From the NCBI GenBank assembly GCA_015863195.1, contig JACBXO010000005.1, forward strand, positions 62,001 to 126,000: DNA of 64,000 nucleotides, given 5' to 3'. Below, one piece after another: positions 19,135 through 28,714 of the stretch; within the stretch, counting starts at the first letter, position 1; every line of letters begins with the position of its first letter. Source of the stretch: Aerococcaceae bacterium DSM 111022 (lineage in GTDB: Bacteria; Bacillota; Bacilli; Lactobacillales; Aerococcaceae). The notes under the pieces were generated by a model. It made no database searches. It saw nothing but the letters and a program-made list of their open reading frames with translations, and was not told where the DNA came from. The position numbers and the translations under genes were made by a program.

Positions 19135-19740
19135 ATGTTCCAAAAGAAGATTAAACAATTACGATTAGAACATGATATGTCCCAAGAAGATTTAGCAGAT
19201 GTGTTAGGGGTTACTCGTCAATCGATTTCTAAATATGAAAATGGCACTGCTGAGCCAAGTTTTGATAAATTGGCGATTTTAGTTGGTTATTTTGGCGTTA
19301 GCTATGATGATTTATTGGCTGCGGACACATTGGTTGAAAAAGAGGAGCCAGTGAAAAAAGCAGTTGAAAAAGTAGCAGCGACTCCGAAGGAGAAAACTGA
19401 AAAAGAAGTGCTTGAGCCAACGATTGAAGTAGTCAGTTTATTGAATCCGGACGAAGAGTCACGTTTTGTGGCTTTTGAAGTTGTAGAAAAACCGGCGTAT
19501 TTTGATATTGATTATAAGCCAAATGCCGTTTTACAAGGTATACCAGCAAAAACAGGCGGTATCTTTAAACCGCGTAATGTCGACTTAGCTTGGTATAAAG
19601 AATCAGAAGATGCTTATAAAGAAGCTCAAGAAGCAGCAGAAGCTTTAACAGCTGGTAAAAAGATGTATGATTTAAAATATTTTGTGCCTGTTAAAAAACA
19701 TGGATTCTTTAGTGTTCAAATTGATAGTGATGCGGAATAA
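19135..19740 (+). CDS. XRE-family regulator with unknown C-terminal domain
   Basis: The 201-residue product starts at the ATG at 19135 behind AAGGAGG. Residues 5-60 are a clear Cro/CI-type helix-turn-helix (MSQEDLADVLGVTRQSISKYENG). Then comes a Lys/Glu-rich linker (70-105) and a roughly 95-residue C-terminal part I do not recognise, with FVAFEVVEKPAYFDIDYKP. Its ligand and targets are unknown. It lies 19 bases after pdp and may control this nucleoside unit or itself. Confidence 0.75.
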   Translation: MFQKKIKQLRLEHDMSQEDLADVLGVTRQSISKYENGTAEPSFDKLAILVGYFGVSYDDLLAADTLVEKEEPVKKAVEKVAATPKEKTEKEVLEPTIEVVSLLNPDEESRFVAFEVVEKPAYFDIDYKPNAVLQGIPAKTGGIFKPRNVDLAWYKESEDAYKEAQEAAEALTAGKKMYDLKYFVPVKKHGFFSVQIDSDAE

Positions 19741-19753
19741 TTAGCCAAATAAC

Positions 19754-19786
19754 AAAGGAGTGCCAGACCGGGCACTCCTTTTTTTA
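19754..19786 (+). terminator. Terminator of rpiA-pdp-XRE unit
   Basis: AAGGAGTGCC and GGCACTCCTT pair around a 6-base loop and are followed by a T7 run. Confidence 0.92.
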
Positions 19787-20410
19787 TGGAATTAAACCCA
19801 TTAATTCTTCGTGTTTTTGTTCGTTGGTGAAAACATGACCAGAACCAATGTCATAGTAACTAGCGATAATTTCTAGTGAGCGTTCTTGTACGGCCTTTTG
19901 AATAAATTCATGACTCATTAAATTTTTGACTTGTTCTAATACATTTAATTTTTCAAAAATTGTATTAAGAGACTCATCAGTTTCTTCAGGATTATAACGT
20001 GCTTGTACATCTTCACTTAAAGCGGTCATTTGATCTAACCAATGTAAGGTATGAGGAACGTGTTGAGTGGGGGCGTCACCCAATAGTGCACGACATCCAC
20101 CACAATTAGAGTGGCCACAAATAATGATTGTATCTACTTCTAGGACAGTTACCGCATATTCAATAACTGATAAAGTAGATGATTGACGGTCAGAGTTAGT
20201 AACATGGGGAACGATATTAGCAATATTTCTTAGCTGGAAAATCTCCCCAGGTAATGCTTGAAATAACAATTCGGCATTCACGCGTGAATCGGAACAACCA
20301 ATGAATAGTGTGTGTGGTTCTTGTTTTGTACTTAACTGTTCAAATAATTCCTGGTGATTATGAAAATCAACCTCTTGAAATTGCTGCAGTCTTTTTTGAA
20401 TTTGTTTCAT
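19784..20410 (-). CDS. Beta-class carbonic anhydrase
   Basis: The 208-residue zinc enzyme hydrates CO2 to bicarbonate. All expected residues are present: Cys39, Asp41 and Arg43 in GCSDSRV, then His100 and Cys103 in CGHSNCGGC. LRNIANIVP near 60-68 and the length also fit. Bicarbonate supply for carboxylations in low CO2 is the usual role. It stands alone, with the terminator of the upstream cyclodeaminase-like gene between them. Confidence 0.93.
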   Translation of the reverse strand: MKQIQKRLQQFQEVDFHNHQELFEQLSTKQEPHTLFIGCSDSRVNAELLFQALPGEIFQLRNIANIVPHVTNSDRQSSTLSVIEYAVTVLEVDTIIICGHSNCGGCRALLGDAPTQHVPHTLHWLDQMTALSEDVQARYNPEETDESLNTIFEKLNVLEQVKNLMSHEFIQKAVQERSLEIIASYYDIGSGHVFTNEQKHEELMGLIP

Positions 20411-20492
20411 TTTGTGCTCCTTTACTTTGAAATATTAGTTAAGCATAAAGAAATTTAATTTTTGTGTCAATAGTTAAGTAAATGTGACGATA

Positions 20493-20527
20493 AAAAAATC
20501 CCCAACCGATTAAGCTGGGGATTTTTT
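20493..20527 (-). terminator. Terminator of ornithine cyclodeaminase-like gene
   Basis: AAAAAATCCCCA and TGGGGATTTTTT pair; on the minus strand the stem is followed by a T-run. It lies just after the stop at 20533. Confidence 0.9.
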
Positions 20528-20532
20528 ATTAT

Positions 20533-21546
20533 TTATGCTTCTAAGTCAAATGAATGATCAATATCACCATTGGCCAAAGCTTGCTCGTAAACATAGTTGG
20601 CGATAACAACATCTGTTGCACCAACCCCAATTGGGATACATAAGACTATATCGTCACCTATTGGTTTTTCTAAGCCATTTAGGGCAATTTCAGGTAATGT
20701 CTGTTGAATATCATCTTCTGATAACTCACCAGCTGTAAATAATGGTTTTAAAGCACCACGGTGTAATGCTTGATCTTTATGATCGACAATGATGCGGTCA
20801 GCGCGAAGAATTGAGGCATCAGAAATTTCTTGATAAGATCCCATTGGGAAAACTACTGTACCAGGTGTTAGCATTTCTGGCTCAATGATAGGATCTTTAG
20901 CTAAAGTTAATGTGATGACCACATCCACGTCACAAGCATCTTGTGGGCGAGAGGGATCTACAATTTCAATATCCCCTTTAATGACATGTTTGGCATCTTC
21001 TTTTAATTTTTCAGCTGATTCAGTACGGTGGTTCCATATCTTTAAATGGTTGATGTCAATTACACGTGAAATAGCATCTAGATTTTGACGTGCTTGTTCA
21101 CCTGTACCAAACATACCGATAGATATAGAGGGTTGATCAAATAAATAATCAATTGCCACAGCTGTTTGAGCACCTGTTCGGACATTCGTAATATATTGAC
21201 CGTCAAGTATCGCTTTGAAACCACCAAAACGTGGATCAGCTAATACAATGACACCAAAGATGAATGGTAAATCCGCCGCACGGCGTTCTCCTGCGATTCC
21301 ACCAACCCATTTCAATCCAGCAACTGTATCACTGCCAATATAAGCTGGCATTGCATTCAGGAAGCCGTCATGAGTTGGATAAGGATCCATTTCTCCTAAG
21401 TCGAGGGTTATTTTACGTGGATTCTTTGTCGTACCATCACCCATCCCCGTATATGTCTTGCGGATAAGTTCGATTGCTTTATCCATATCAACATATTTCT
21501 TCACTGTAGATTGGTTGATTAGTGCCGTTTGAATTCCCTGTCCCAT
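20533..21546 (-). CDS. Ornithine cyclodeaminase / mu-crystallin family enzyme
   Basis: The protein has about 337 residues from the ATG ending at 21546; a TTG one codon further upstream is an alternative behind AAGGAG. It shows the family fold: GLKWVGG and the substrate region near 75-85, VRTGAQTAVAIDYL near 120, and a Rossmann motif IGMFGTGEQARQNLDAI near 142-158. Family members are ornithine cyclodeaminases, alanine dehydrogenases or imine reductases; the substrate cannot be decided. It lies about 70 bases after fni, whose operon could read into it. Confidence 0.8.
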   Translation of the reverse strand: MGQGIQTALINQSTVKKYVDMDKAIELIRKTYTGMGDGTTKNPRKITLDLGEMDPYPTHDGFLNAMPAYIGSDTVAGLKWVGGIAGERRAADLPFIFGVIVLADPRFGGFKAILDGQYITNVRTGAQTAVAIDYLFDQPSISIGMFGTGEQARQNLDAISRVIDINHLKIWNHRTESAEKLKEDAKHVIKGDIEIVDPSRPQDACDVDVVITLTLAKDPIIEPEMLTPGTVVFPMGSYQEISDASILRADRIIVDHKDQALHRGALKPLFTAGELSEDDIQQTLPEIALNGLEKPIGDDIVLCIPIGVGATDVVIANYVYEQALANGDIDHSFDLEA

Positions 21547-21616
21547 CAAGTATCACTCCTTAATATAAAATAAAATTATGTATAATATAAGTATATCAAT
21601 TTTCAGCAAAAAAAAC

Positions 21617-22666
21617 TTATTTTTTATAAAGAGTTTGAAATTTTTTTAAATCTCCTGTAACAAACCAATCAACTTGTTGTAATTCTTCGATGGTTTCAAC
21701 GCCTAATAATAGCATCATTAAGCGAATTGCTTCCTTCCAATTTTCTACAAGTTCAATTGTTTTCTCAATGCCTAACTCATTTACAAAATGTAACATACGT
21801 CCAGACATTCCAGCAGCTTGAGCCCCCATAGCGACTGCTTTAACAATGTGAGTGTAGTCAGTAATACCTCCACTTGCTAAAATATTTGCTTTTCCTTTGA
21901 AAGGTTGAGCTGCGATTAAAGATTCAGGCGTTGTCTGTCCCCAGTTCGCGAGTGCTGACATATCAAATTGGGTACGACGGTCATTTTCAATCGTTACAAA
22001 GTTCGTTCCACCGCGACCACTGACATCAATATTTGTAACTCCGATGTCAGTTAGTTGTTGGATTGTTTTTTGGCTCATACCAAACCCAACTTCTTTAACA
22101 ACTACAGGAATGTCTAACCCTTTAACCAGTGCTTCAATATTACGTAACCACATTGAATAATCACGGTCACCTTCAGGCATCACCACTTCTTGGGGGATAT
22201 TAACATGAATTTGGATTGCATTTGCTTGCATTAAGTCAACGACACGCTTAGCATTTTCTAGTGGATGGTGAGCCCCTAAATTCGTCATAACGAAGCCATT
22301 AGGGTTATTTTCACGCATAATTGTAAAGGTATCAATAATATCTGGATCTTTTAACGCGATACTCATTGACCCAGTGGCAATCGGTAATCCAGTTGCTGCA
22401 GCAACTTGCGATAATTTTTCGTTATATTGTTTTGTAAAAGTTGATCCGCCCGTCATTCCGTTGATATAAAAAGGAGCAACGTGCTTTGTCCCAGCCCAAG
22501 TGGTGGAAATATCGATATTATTATAATTTGTTTCATTAAAAGAATGATGAATAAATCTTACATCATCGAAAGGTGAGCGTTTAGTTTCTTGTTGTTGTTC
22601 CAATGCTAGTCTAGCATGGTCATCTTTGCGACCTCTAGCTAATTCAGGTTCTTGTGATTTTGTCAT
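21617..22666 (-). CDS. fni: Type 2 isopentenyl-diphosphate isomerase
   Basis: The 349-residue FMN enzyme interconverts IPP and DMAPP. N-terminal ELARGRKDDHARLAL, then FYINGMTGGS, PVVVKEVGFGMS and DVSGRGGTNFVTIENDRR are the signature segments of Idi-2, which differs entirely from Idi-1. It is the last of four adjacent mevalonate-pathway genes on this strand and starts 13 bases after the mvaK2 stop. Confidence 0.95.
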   Translation of the reverse strand: MTKSQEPELARGRKDDHARLALEQQQETKRSPFDDVRFIHHSFNETNYNNIDISTTWAGTKHVAPFYINGMTGGSTFTKQYNEKLSQVAAATGLPIATGSMSIALKDPDIIDTFTIMRENNPNGFVMTNLGAHHPLENAKRVVDLMQANAIQIHVNIPQEVVMPEGDRDYSMWLRNIEALVKGLDIPVVVKEVGFGMSQKTIQQLTDIGVTNIDVSGRGGTNFVTIENDRRTQFDMSALANWGQTTPESLIAAQPFKGKANILASGGITDYTHIVKAVAMGAQAAGMSGRMLHFVNELGIEKTIELVENWKEAIRLMMLLLGVETIEELQQVDWFVTGDLKKFQTLYKK

Positions 22667-22679
22667 CGTTTATCTCCTA

Positions 22680-23786
22680 TTACTTATATAATTTCGGTGC
22701 TAAGTGAAGTTCTAATGGCGTCACTTTACCTTCGCGCCATAACTCGAATAATTGAGTTTCTTTATCGTTAGGGTCATCAATTGAATCAATCGCCAAGCCG
22801 CAATCACCACCGCCAGCGCCGGAAGATTTGGCTCCCATGTCTAGGCTATGTGCAGTACTAATTAGAAAATCTAATTTTGGTGTAATAATATCTAAATCAT
22901 AATCTTCTGCTAATGCTCTGAGTAGTGAGTCATATAAATCGATCAGTTCAATTACTTTTGAGCTTTCTTCAAGTGCTAATGCCTCGTATAAATCTGTCAC
23001 TGTTCGGCTTGCTTCTGTGACAAAATCTTGATAAGCATCGTCATTGTTTGATAATTGTTTTTTTAAATACTCAACCAAGTTATCTGTGGAAGCAGGAGAG
23101 CCGGTCCATCCGAAATAGAGACGAATAGGCAACTCATCTAATAAAGGTTCAATTTCAAGATTCGGCCACTCTATATCGAGTAAATCTTTCACTGAAAAGT
23201 TCTTGCTTAGCTCATTTTTTAACCAATCGCGGTCTAAAGATTTATAGTAGACCATACCACCATAACTACTTGCAGCAAGGTCTCCAAAGCTACCCGTGGC
23301 ATTTAAACGTGTTTGTGCAATGGCAGCTAATTTATAAAGGGTCAGTGATGAATTTGGATCTAAATCGTATAAACGAAGTAAGCTTAGAATCACTGCGACA
23401 GTCACTGCGCCACTTGATCCAAAGCCTAATTTTTGGCCGTCAACATCGATTAAATCGCTATTAATTTGTAAGTCATAATCAACCAGTGTCTTTCCTGATT
23501 CTCTGACATACTGTTCTACTAAAGAGATAGCTGTATGAGTGTAGCGCCAGAAAAGTTGGTCATCTTCTGATAGTGCATCAAAATCTAGTGAATCATTTAT
23601 TCGTTGATAATTCCAAGTATGTTCTCCGGAAAAAAGAGTGCCTTGGTCTTTTGTGTCCGATACTGTAGCTGTTGCTGTGATATAACGGTCAACGGCCATA
23701 ATAAGAGCCGGTTGATTTGCTGTCAAAATAGCATATTCTCCGGCCAAGTATAATTTCCCAGGGATTTGGGCAACTGTTTTATTCAT
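22680..23786 (-). CDS. mvaK2: Phosphomevalonate kinase
   Basis: The 368-residue GHMP kinase converts phosphomevalonate to the diphosphate. It begins with PGKLYLAGEYAIL, has the ATP loop KLGFGSSGAVTVAV near 116-129 and the C-terminal SSGAGGGDCGLAI. The last motif with Cys-Gly is typical for the phosphomevalonate kinase branch. Its start overlaps the end of mvaD by 8 bases. Confidence 0.94.
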   Translation of the reverse strand: MNKTVAQIPGKLYLAGEYAILTANQPALIMAVDRYITATATVSDTKDQGTLFSGEHTWNYQRINDSLDFDALSEDDQLFWRYTHTAISLVEQYVRESGKTLVDYDLQINSDLIDVDGQKLGFGSSGAVTVAVILSLLRLYDLDPNSSLTLYKLAAIAQTRLNATGSFGDLAASSYGGMVYYKSLDRDWLKNELSKNFSVKDLLDIEWPNLEIEPLLDELPIRLYFGWTGSPASTDNLVEYLKKQLSNNDDAYQDFVTEASRTVTDLYEALALEESSKVIELIDLYDSLLRALAEDYDLDIITPKLDFLISTAHSLDMGAKSSGAGGGDCGLAIDSIDDPNDKETQLFELWREGKVTPLELHLAPKLYK

Positions 23787-24801
23787 AAGGCATCTCCAAT
23801 GGTTGATTTAATTTATTGATAGCATAAGGCGCGGTACCAGGGCGACTGGCAATCAATTGGTCATCGCTGAAATCATCTTTTAGATAAGTTTTGATTTGAT
23901 CAATTTGGCTATAAGGACAAATGATTTTAACATTTGGTCCAGCATCCATTGTATAGTATGCGGATAACCCATCGGCGCGCATTTGTTGCACGAGTTCAAT
24001 CGCACGTAATGATTTTGCTTCAAAATAATTAAAGCTAGGGTTTGACGCAATCATGGTTGAGTGCATTTTCATGGCATTATGTTCAGCAATTTCACCGATT
24101 TTATCAATATTTCTTTCTTCGATTGCAGGCAACATTAATGCTAAGTCTTTTTCAACTTCTTCTGGCCAGAATTTATAAAAGGGTGAAGTTTCAATGGTAT
24201 GTTGCATGCCAATACGGCTGGATATTTTTTTCTTTTGATTATTGACAACGACAATTAACATCCCGATATCAAAAGTAGCGTCATCAATTTGTTCAGCATA
24301 ACTTGATGCAGAGTCGTCGCCATCTCCTTTGTGCCAAATTGCTAAACCACCGAATAAACTACGTGTCGAACTGCCTGAACCTTGACGAGCAAATGTTGAT
24401 AATACTTCAGGTGAAAGTTCTAAGCCTAAAGCAGCGTTAATGGCAGAAGCTAAAGCAGCAAAAGCAGATGCCGATGAAGCTAAACCAGCTGCGGTAGGAA
24501 CATGATTCACACTTTCAATTGCAACGGGTAATTTAATATCACTATATTCACGAAATAAATCAACGAATTTTGATACTTTCTCTGTTTCTTTGTCATCTTG
24601 TAACTTACCATCTAGACTAAAAGTGTCGTGTGCTAAATTAGCGTCGAATTTTATAGCCGTATCTGTGTAAAGAGACTCTAATGTTAATGATAAGCTACTT
24701 GTCATTGGTAAATAGAGTTCTTGATTACGTTTACCCCAGTATTTAATTAAGGCAATATTCGTGTGGGCACGATAAATTGCTTCATAAGTCTTATTTTTCA
24801 T
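23779..24801 (-). CDS. mvaD: Mevalonate diphosphate decarboxylase
   Basis: The 340-residue GHMP-fold enzyme makes isopentenyl diphosphate from mevalonate diphosphate with ATP. The start AHTNIALIKYWGKRN, then TAAGLASSASAFAAL near 107-121, GSGSSTRSLFGG and YTMDAGPNVKI are diagnostic. It lies 9 bases after mvaK1. The gene order mvaK1-mvaD-mvaK2-fni is the one known from streptococci and enterococci. Confidence 0.96.
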   Translation of the reverse strand: MKNKTYEAIYRAHTNIALIKYWGKRNQELYLPMTSSLSLTLESLYTDTAIKFDANLAHDTFSLDGKLQDDKETEKVSKFVDLFREYSDIKLPVAIESVNHVPTAAGLASSASAFAALASAINAALGLELSPEVLSTFARQGSGSSTRSLFGGLAIWHKGDGDDSASSYAEQIDDATFDIGMLIVVVNNQKKKISSRIGMQHTIETSPFYKFWPEEVEKDLALMLPAIEERNIDKIGEIAEHNAMKMHSTMIASNPSFNYFEAKSLRAIELVQQMRADGLSAYYTMDAGPNVKIICPYSQIDQIKTYLKDDFSDDQLIASRPGTAPYAINKLNQPLEMPYE

Positions 24802-24810
24802 ACAAATCTC

Positions 24811-25800
24811 CTATTCAGATTCTAAATTAAGAATCCAAGTTTGTTTAGCACCAGCTAATTGCATTGCTTCAGCAATCAATTCGGCATCTTTGGCAGTTTT
24901 TGCTAAAGCAATGGCACACCCGCCTAAACCTCCTCCGGTTAATTTGGCACCAAGTGCACCAGCATACCAAGCTGCTTGAATGATACGGTCTAATGATGGA
25001 TGAGAAACGCCAAGCTGATTTAAATAATAATGATTATAAGTTAATAAACGACCTAACTCAGTTACGTCTCTATTTTGAATAGCTTGATAACCCAATTTTA
25101 CAAATCGTTCAATCGAGTTAAGGGCCTCTTTAACAAATTTAGGTCGTTCTTCAAATAATTGACGCACTGAAGCGACAGCTTTCTTTGTTTGACCTTCGAT
25201 ACCACTATCTGCCAAAATAAGAAAAGCTTTTAAATTTAAAGAAAAAGGGACCGGTTGCTCGCTCTTTTGATACATCACAGGGTCATTTGTACTAGACATT
25301 AAAGTGTCTAGTCCACTGGTCGATTCATGAGCAATTACTTCCCCTTGATTAACAATTAACTGTAATTGATAGTCCGATAATTCGACATCATAATAGTCCG
25401 CAATCGCACGGGCAATCGCAACTGACACCGCAGCTGATGATCCCATACCTCGACCAATAGGAATATTACTTTCTATTCGATAGTGGAGGCCTTTTTGAGG
25501 AAGATTAAAACTATCCAGCATCAGTTCCATTACTTTTTTTAGATTAGCCATATCATTTGGCATTAAGCTAATCGGGCCGTTATAATAGTCACTCTCTATC
25601 CAACTGCGATTTGTTTTAGAAGGTGATATCTTAACTGAAACAGAGGCTGCTTTAAATGGCATTGCAATAGCGGGAACACCGTATACAACAGCATGTTCTC
25701 CCATAAGAATGATTTTACTATGAGCTTTTCCTTGTCCTAGAATAGACGCTTGTCTAGGTTCATTGTCGGAGTTTATATTTGTTATTTCATTTTCGTTCAT
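24811..25800 (-). CDS. mvaK1: Mevalonate kinase
   Basis: The 329-residue kinase phosphorylates mevalonate. GKAHSKIILMGEHAVVYGVPAIA (23-45), the ATP loop PIGRGMGSSAAVSVAIA near 113-129, and KLTGGGLGGCAIAL near 288-301 are mevalonate kinase motifs. It is the first gene of the cluster, behind AAAGGAGC. The HMG-CoA synthase and reductase genes needed to supply mevalonate are not in the window. The 274 bases between it and coaA hold the divergent promoters; I see no other structure there. Confidence 0.95.
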   Translation of the reverse strand: MNENEITNINSDNEPRQASILGQGKAHSKIILMGEHAVVYGVPAIAMPFKAASVSVKISPSKTNRSWIESDYYNGPISLMPNDMANLKKVMELMLDSFNLPQKGLHYRIESNIPIGRGMGSSAAVSVAIARAIADYYDVELSDYQLQLIVNQGEVIAHESTSGLDTLMSSTNDPVMYQKSEQPVPFSLNLKAFLILADSGIEGQTKKAVASVRQLFEERPKFVKEALNSIERFVKLGYQAIQNRDVTELGRLLTYNHYYLNQLGVSHPSLDRIIQAAWYAGALGAKLTGGGLGGCAIALAKTAKDAELIAEAMQLAGAKQTWILNLESE

Positions 25801-26074
25801 AAGCAGCTCCTTTCTATTTACTTTGTCTTCTTTATTTTACAATGTTACTCAATATTAAGCAAAAAATGTTAAGCAGAAGAGATTAAGAATAAAACCCATA
25901 AAAGCTTTATTATATAGACAAGGTTTAATATAATGAGTGTAATCAGTGTCTATCCCAGATATCATTTAGCTAAAAAAGATGAGAAAAAAATGATTGTTTT
26001 AATTTAATTAAAACTGTTGTATATCAAGGGGTTATGATAAAATATGAGAAATAGTGACTAGATAGGGGATAAAA

Positions 26075-27001
26075 ATGATTCGAGACGGTGTTTTTTATCG
26101 ATATACCCGAGATGAGTGGAGTAAGTTATACCATGATAATCATCCCATCGTTAATTTGGCTGATTTAGATGACTTAGTATCTTTAAATGACCGATTGACG
26201 CATTCAGAAATCAATGAGGTTTATCGTCCATTGCTTCAATATATTGATATTTTTTACGAAAGTAAATTGTCAGAGCGAGAAGAGAGAGAAGAGTTTTTAC
26301 GTGTCGACCAAATAATTAATCGACCTTTTGTGATTGGGATTTCAGGGAGTGTGGCTGTCGGCAAGAGTACAGTGGCACGTGTGTTTCAAGAATTGCTTAG
26401 CACTGTTTATCCTGAAAAAAAGGTAGCTTTATTAACGACAGATGGCTTTTTGTATCCAAATAAAGAATTGAAAAAGCGGGGGATAATGCACCGTAAAGGA
26501 TTTCCAGAAAGTTATGATATGCCTGCATTGTTAGATTTTATGAAACGTGTTAAAGTTGGCGAAGATAAGCTGGAATATCCTCTTTATTCACATGAAATTT
26601 ATGATGTATTGTCAGACGAAGTAGGTGTGTTAGACAAACCAGATATTTTAATTATGGAAGGAATTAATGTATTCCAATTAAATTCTAGTCAGCCACTATA
26701 TGTCAGCGGATTTTATGATTTTTCTGTCTATGTGGATGCTGATCCATTGGATATAAAAAGATGGTATATGGAACGCTATTTTATGTTGATGGATTTAGCT
26801 AAAGAACAACCAGGAAATTACTTCCATGATATGTCGAAGTGGTCGATGGAAAAAAAAGAAGAATATGTTAATCGAGTCTGGTATACTATCAATCTAACAA
26901 ATTTAGTACAACATATCGAACCTACCAAAGAGAGGGCGAATGTTATATTAAATAAAGCAGCAAATCATGAGATTGATCGTATCTCAGTACGCAAATATTA
27001 G
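26075..27001 (+). CDS. coaA: Type I pantothenate kinase
   Basis: The 308-residue kinase catalyses the first step of coenzyme A synthesis. The P-loop region [20 protein letters not shown] (about 86-105), the [11 protein letters not shown] segment and RKGFPESYD are CoaA hallmarks. An AGGGGA site precedes the ATG. guaA starts 19 bases after its stop, so they may share a transcript. Confidence 0.95.
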   Translation: MIRDGVFYRYTRDEWSKLYHDNHPIVNLADLDDLVSLNDRLTHSEINEVYRPLLQYIDIFYESKLSEREEREEFLRVDQIINRPFVIGISGSVAVGKSTVARVFQELLSTVYPEKKVALLTTDGFLYPNKELKKRGIMHRKGFPESYDMPALLDFMKRVKVGEDKLEYPLYSHEIYDVLSDEVGVLDKPDILIMEGINVFQLNSSQPLYVSGFYDFSVYVDADPLDIKRWYMERYFMLMDLAKEQPGNYFHDMSKWSMEKKEEYVNRVWYTINLTNLVQHIEPTKERANVILNKAANHEIDRISVRKY

Positions 27002-27020
27002 AAAGCAGGAAGACAAAATA

Positions 27021-28568
27021 ATGGAAACAATCACAGAAATCGAAAAAATTATTGTCTTAGACTATGGTAGCCAGTACAACCAATTAATTACACGTCGCTT
27101 AAGAGATTTAGGCGTATATAGTGAATTATTATCAAATAAAAAAACTGCTGCTGAAATTAAAGCAGAAGGTAATGTCAAAGGGATTATTTTATCGGGTGGA
27201 CCACGTAGCGTATATGCTGAAGACGCATTTACTGTTGACCCAGAAATCTTTAACATGGGCATTCCAGTTTTAGGTGTTTGTTACGGTATGCAATTAGTAA
27301 CTCAGTTATTTGATGGGACTGTTGTCCGTGGTGACGTACGTGAATTTGGTAAATCACCTTTAAATGTTTCTAATAACGAAACAGGATTATTTACTGGACT
27401 TTCTGAAGAAGAAACAGTGTTAATGAGCCACGGGGACTTAATCACTGAAGTACCGGATGGATTTACTGTAACAGCATCAACAGAAACTTGCCCAGTTGCA
27501 GCATTCGAAGACACAGCACGTCAAATTTATGGAGTGCAATTCCATCCAGAAGTGCGTGCATCAGTAAATGGTGTTGAAATGCTGAAAAATTTTGCTTTTG
27601 AAATTTGTGGCGCTAAAGGTGACTGGTCAATGGAAAATTATATTGATTTAGCTATCGCAAATATTCGCGAACAAGTTGGTGACAGAAAAGTATTATTAGG
27701 CCTTTCAGGTGGAGTTGACTCATCGGTTGTTGGTGTTTTATTACAAAAAGCGATTGGTGACCAATTAGTATGTATCTTTGTAGACCATGGTTTATTGCGT
27801 AAAAATGAAGCTAACTTAGTGATGGAATCACTGGGATCATTTGGCTTAAATATTATCAAAGTAGACGCTAAAGACCGTTTCTTCAGTAAATTAGCTGGTG
27901 TCGCAGACCCAGAGAGAAAACGTAAAATTATCGGTAATGAATTTATTTATGTATTTGATGAAGAAGCTGCTAAACTAGATGGTATCGACTTCTTAGCGCA
28001 AGGTACACTGTATACTGATATCATTGAATCAGGTACAGATACTGCTCAAACAATTAAATCTCACCACAATGTGGGGGGATTACCAGATGATATGGAATTC
28101 GAATTAATCGAACCATTGAATACATTATTTAAAGACGAAGTGCGTGCTTTAGGAACTGCATTAGGAATGCCTGAAAGTATTGTATGGCGTCAACCATTCC
28201 CAGGTCCAGGATTAGGTATCCGTGTGCTAGGTGAAATTACAGATGAAAAAGTAGAAATCGTCCGTGAATCGGATGCAATCTTACGTGAAGAGATTGCAAA
28301 ACATGGTCTAGACCGTGACGTATGGCAATACTTTACTGTATTACCAAATGTTCGTTCAGTTGGTGTTATGGGAGACGAGCGTACCTATGACCATATGATT
28401 GGGATCCGTGCGGTAACATCTATCGATGGTATGACATCCGAATTTGCACGCTTACCATGGGATGTATTACAAACAATCTCAACACGTATTGTAAATGAAG
28501 TACCACACGTTAACCGTGTAGTGTATGACGTAACAGGAAAACCACCTTCAACGATTGAATGGGAATAA
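27021..28568 (+). CDS. guaA: GMP synthase (glutamine-hydrolysing)
   Basis: The 515-residue enzyme converts XMP to GMP. The class I amidotransferase domain has the nucleophile Cys87 in LGVCYGMQL and the His/Glu pair in GVQFHPE; the synthetase domain has the P-loop [13 protein letters not shown]; the C-terminus KPPSTIEWE is the usual dimerisation end. The ATG at 27021 is chosen over the 26967 frame opening because AGGAAG precedes it and the length is then standard. The last codons and the stop form the left attachment site of the integrative element, which leaves the protein intact. Confidence 0.97.
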   Translation: METITEIEKIIVLDYGSQYNQLITRRLRDLGVYSELLSNKKTAAEIKAEGNVKGIILSGGPRSVYAEDAFTVDPEIFNMGIPVLGVCYGMQLVTQLFDGTVVRGDVREFGKSPLNVSNNETGLFTGLSEEETVLMSHGDLITEVPDGFTVTASTETCPVAAFEDTARQIYGVQFHPEVRASVNGVEMLKNFAFEICGAKGDWSMENYIDLAIANIREQVGDRKVLLGLSGGVDSSVVGVLLQKAIGDQLVCIFVDHGLLRKNEANLVMESLGSFGLNIIKVDAKDRFFSKLAGVADPERKRKIIGNEFIYVFDEEAAKLDGIDFLAQGTLYTDIIESGTDTAQTIKSHHNVGGLPDDMEFELIEPLNTLFKDEVRALGTALGMPESIVWRQPFPGPGLGIRVLGEITDEKVEIVRESDAILREEIAKHGLDRDVWQYFTVLPNVRSVGVMGDERTYDHMIGIRAVTSIDGMTSEFARLPWDVLQTISTRIVNEVPHVNRVVYDVTGKPPSTIEWE

Positions 28569-28571
28569 AAT
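28554..28571. repeat. Left attachment site (attL) in guaA
   Basis: ATTGAATGGGAATAAAAT spans the last guaA codons (Ile-Glu-Trp-Glu-stop) and three bases beyond the stop. The right copy is identical except for one A/G change that keeps the Glu codon. A 7-base inverted repeat, GTGAAAT/ATTTCAC at 28588-28606, lies just inside. Confidence 0.88.
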
Positions 28572-28657
28572 ATTAAATTAACTTGAAGTGAAATGGTTGA
28601 TTTCACAGTATTTATGAGTATTATAAAAAGCTAAAAACACAATAAAATTTATTGGTT

Positions 28658-28696
28658 CCCCACCAAATACCCCACCAGAAAAATAATCTGGTGGGG
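28658..28696. repeat. Left arm-type repeats CCCCACCAAA
   Basis: CCCCACCAAA at 28658-28667 and CCCCACCAGA at 28670-28679 are direct repeats 12 bases apart; CTGGTGGGG at 28688-28696 is an inverted copy. The same pair with the same spacing occurs at the right end of the element. Such paired, distal direct repeats are what arm-type integrase binding sites look like. The inverted copy also makes a hairpin after the specificity gene. Confidence 0.6.
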
Positions 28697-28714
28697 TATA
28701 TTATATTTATTAAA

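Noticed and set aside
25801-26074. Possible riboswitch or other leader RNA between mvaK1 and coaA
   Set aside because: I could not find a recognisable conserved core or a terminator hairpin; the gap is explained by two divergent promoters.
27062-28606. Several minus-strand frames over guaA
   Set aside because: guaA is intact and conserved across its full length; the antisense frames have no support.
28670-28697. Hairpin CCCCACCAGA/TCTGGTGGGG as a terminator of the specificity gene
   Set aside because: The minus-strand T-run is poor, and the arms are better explained as integrase arm-type repeats; it may do both, so I did not list a terminator.
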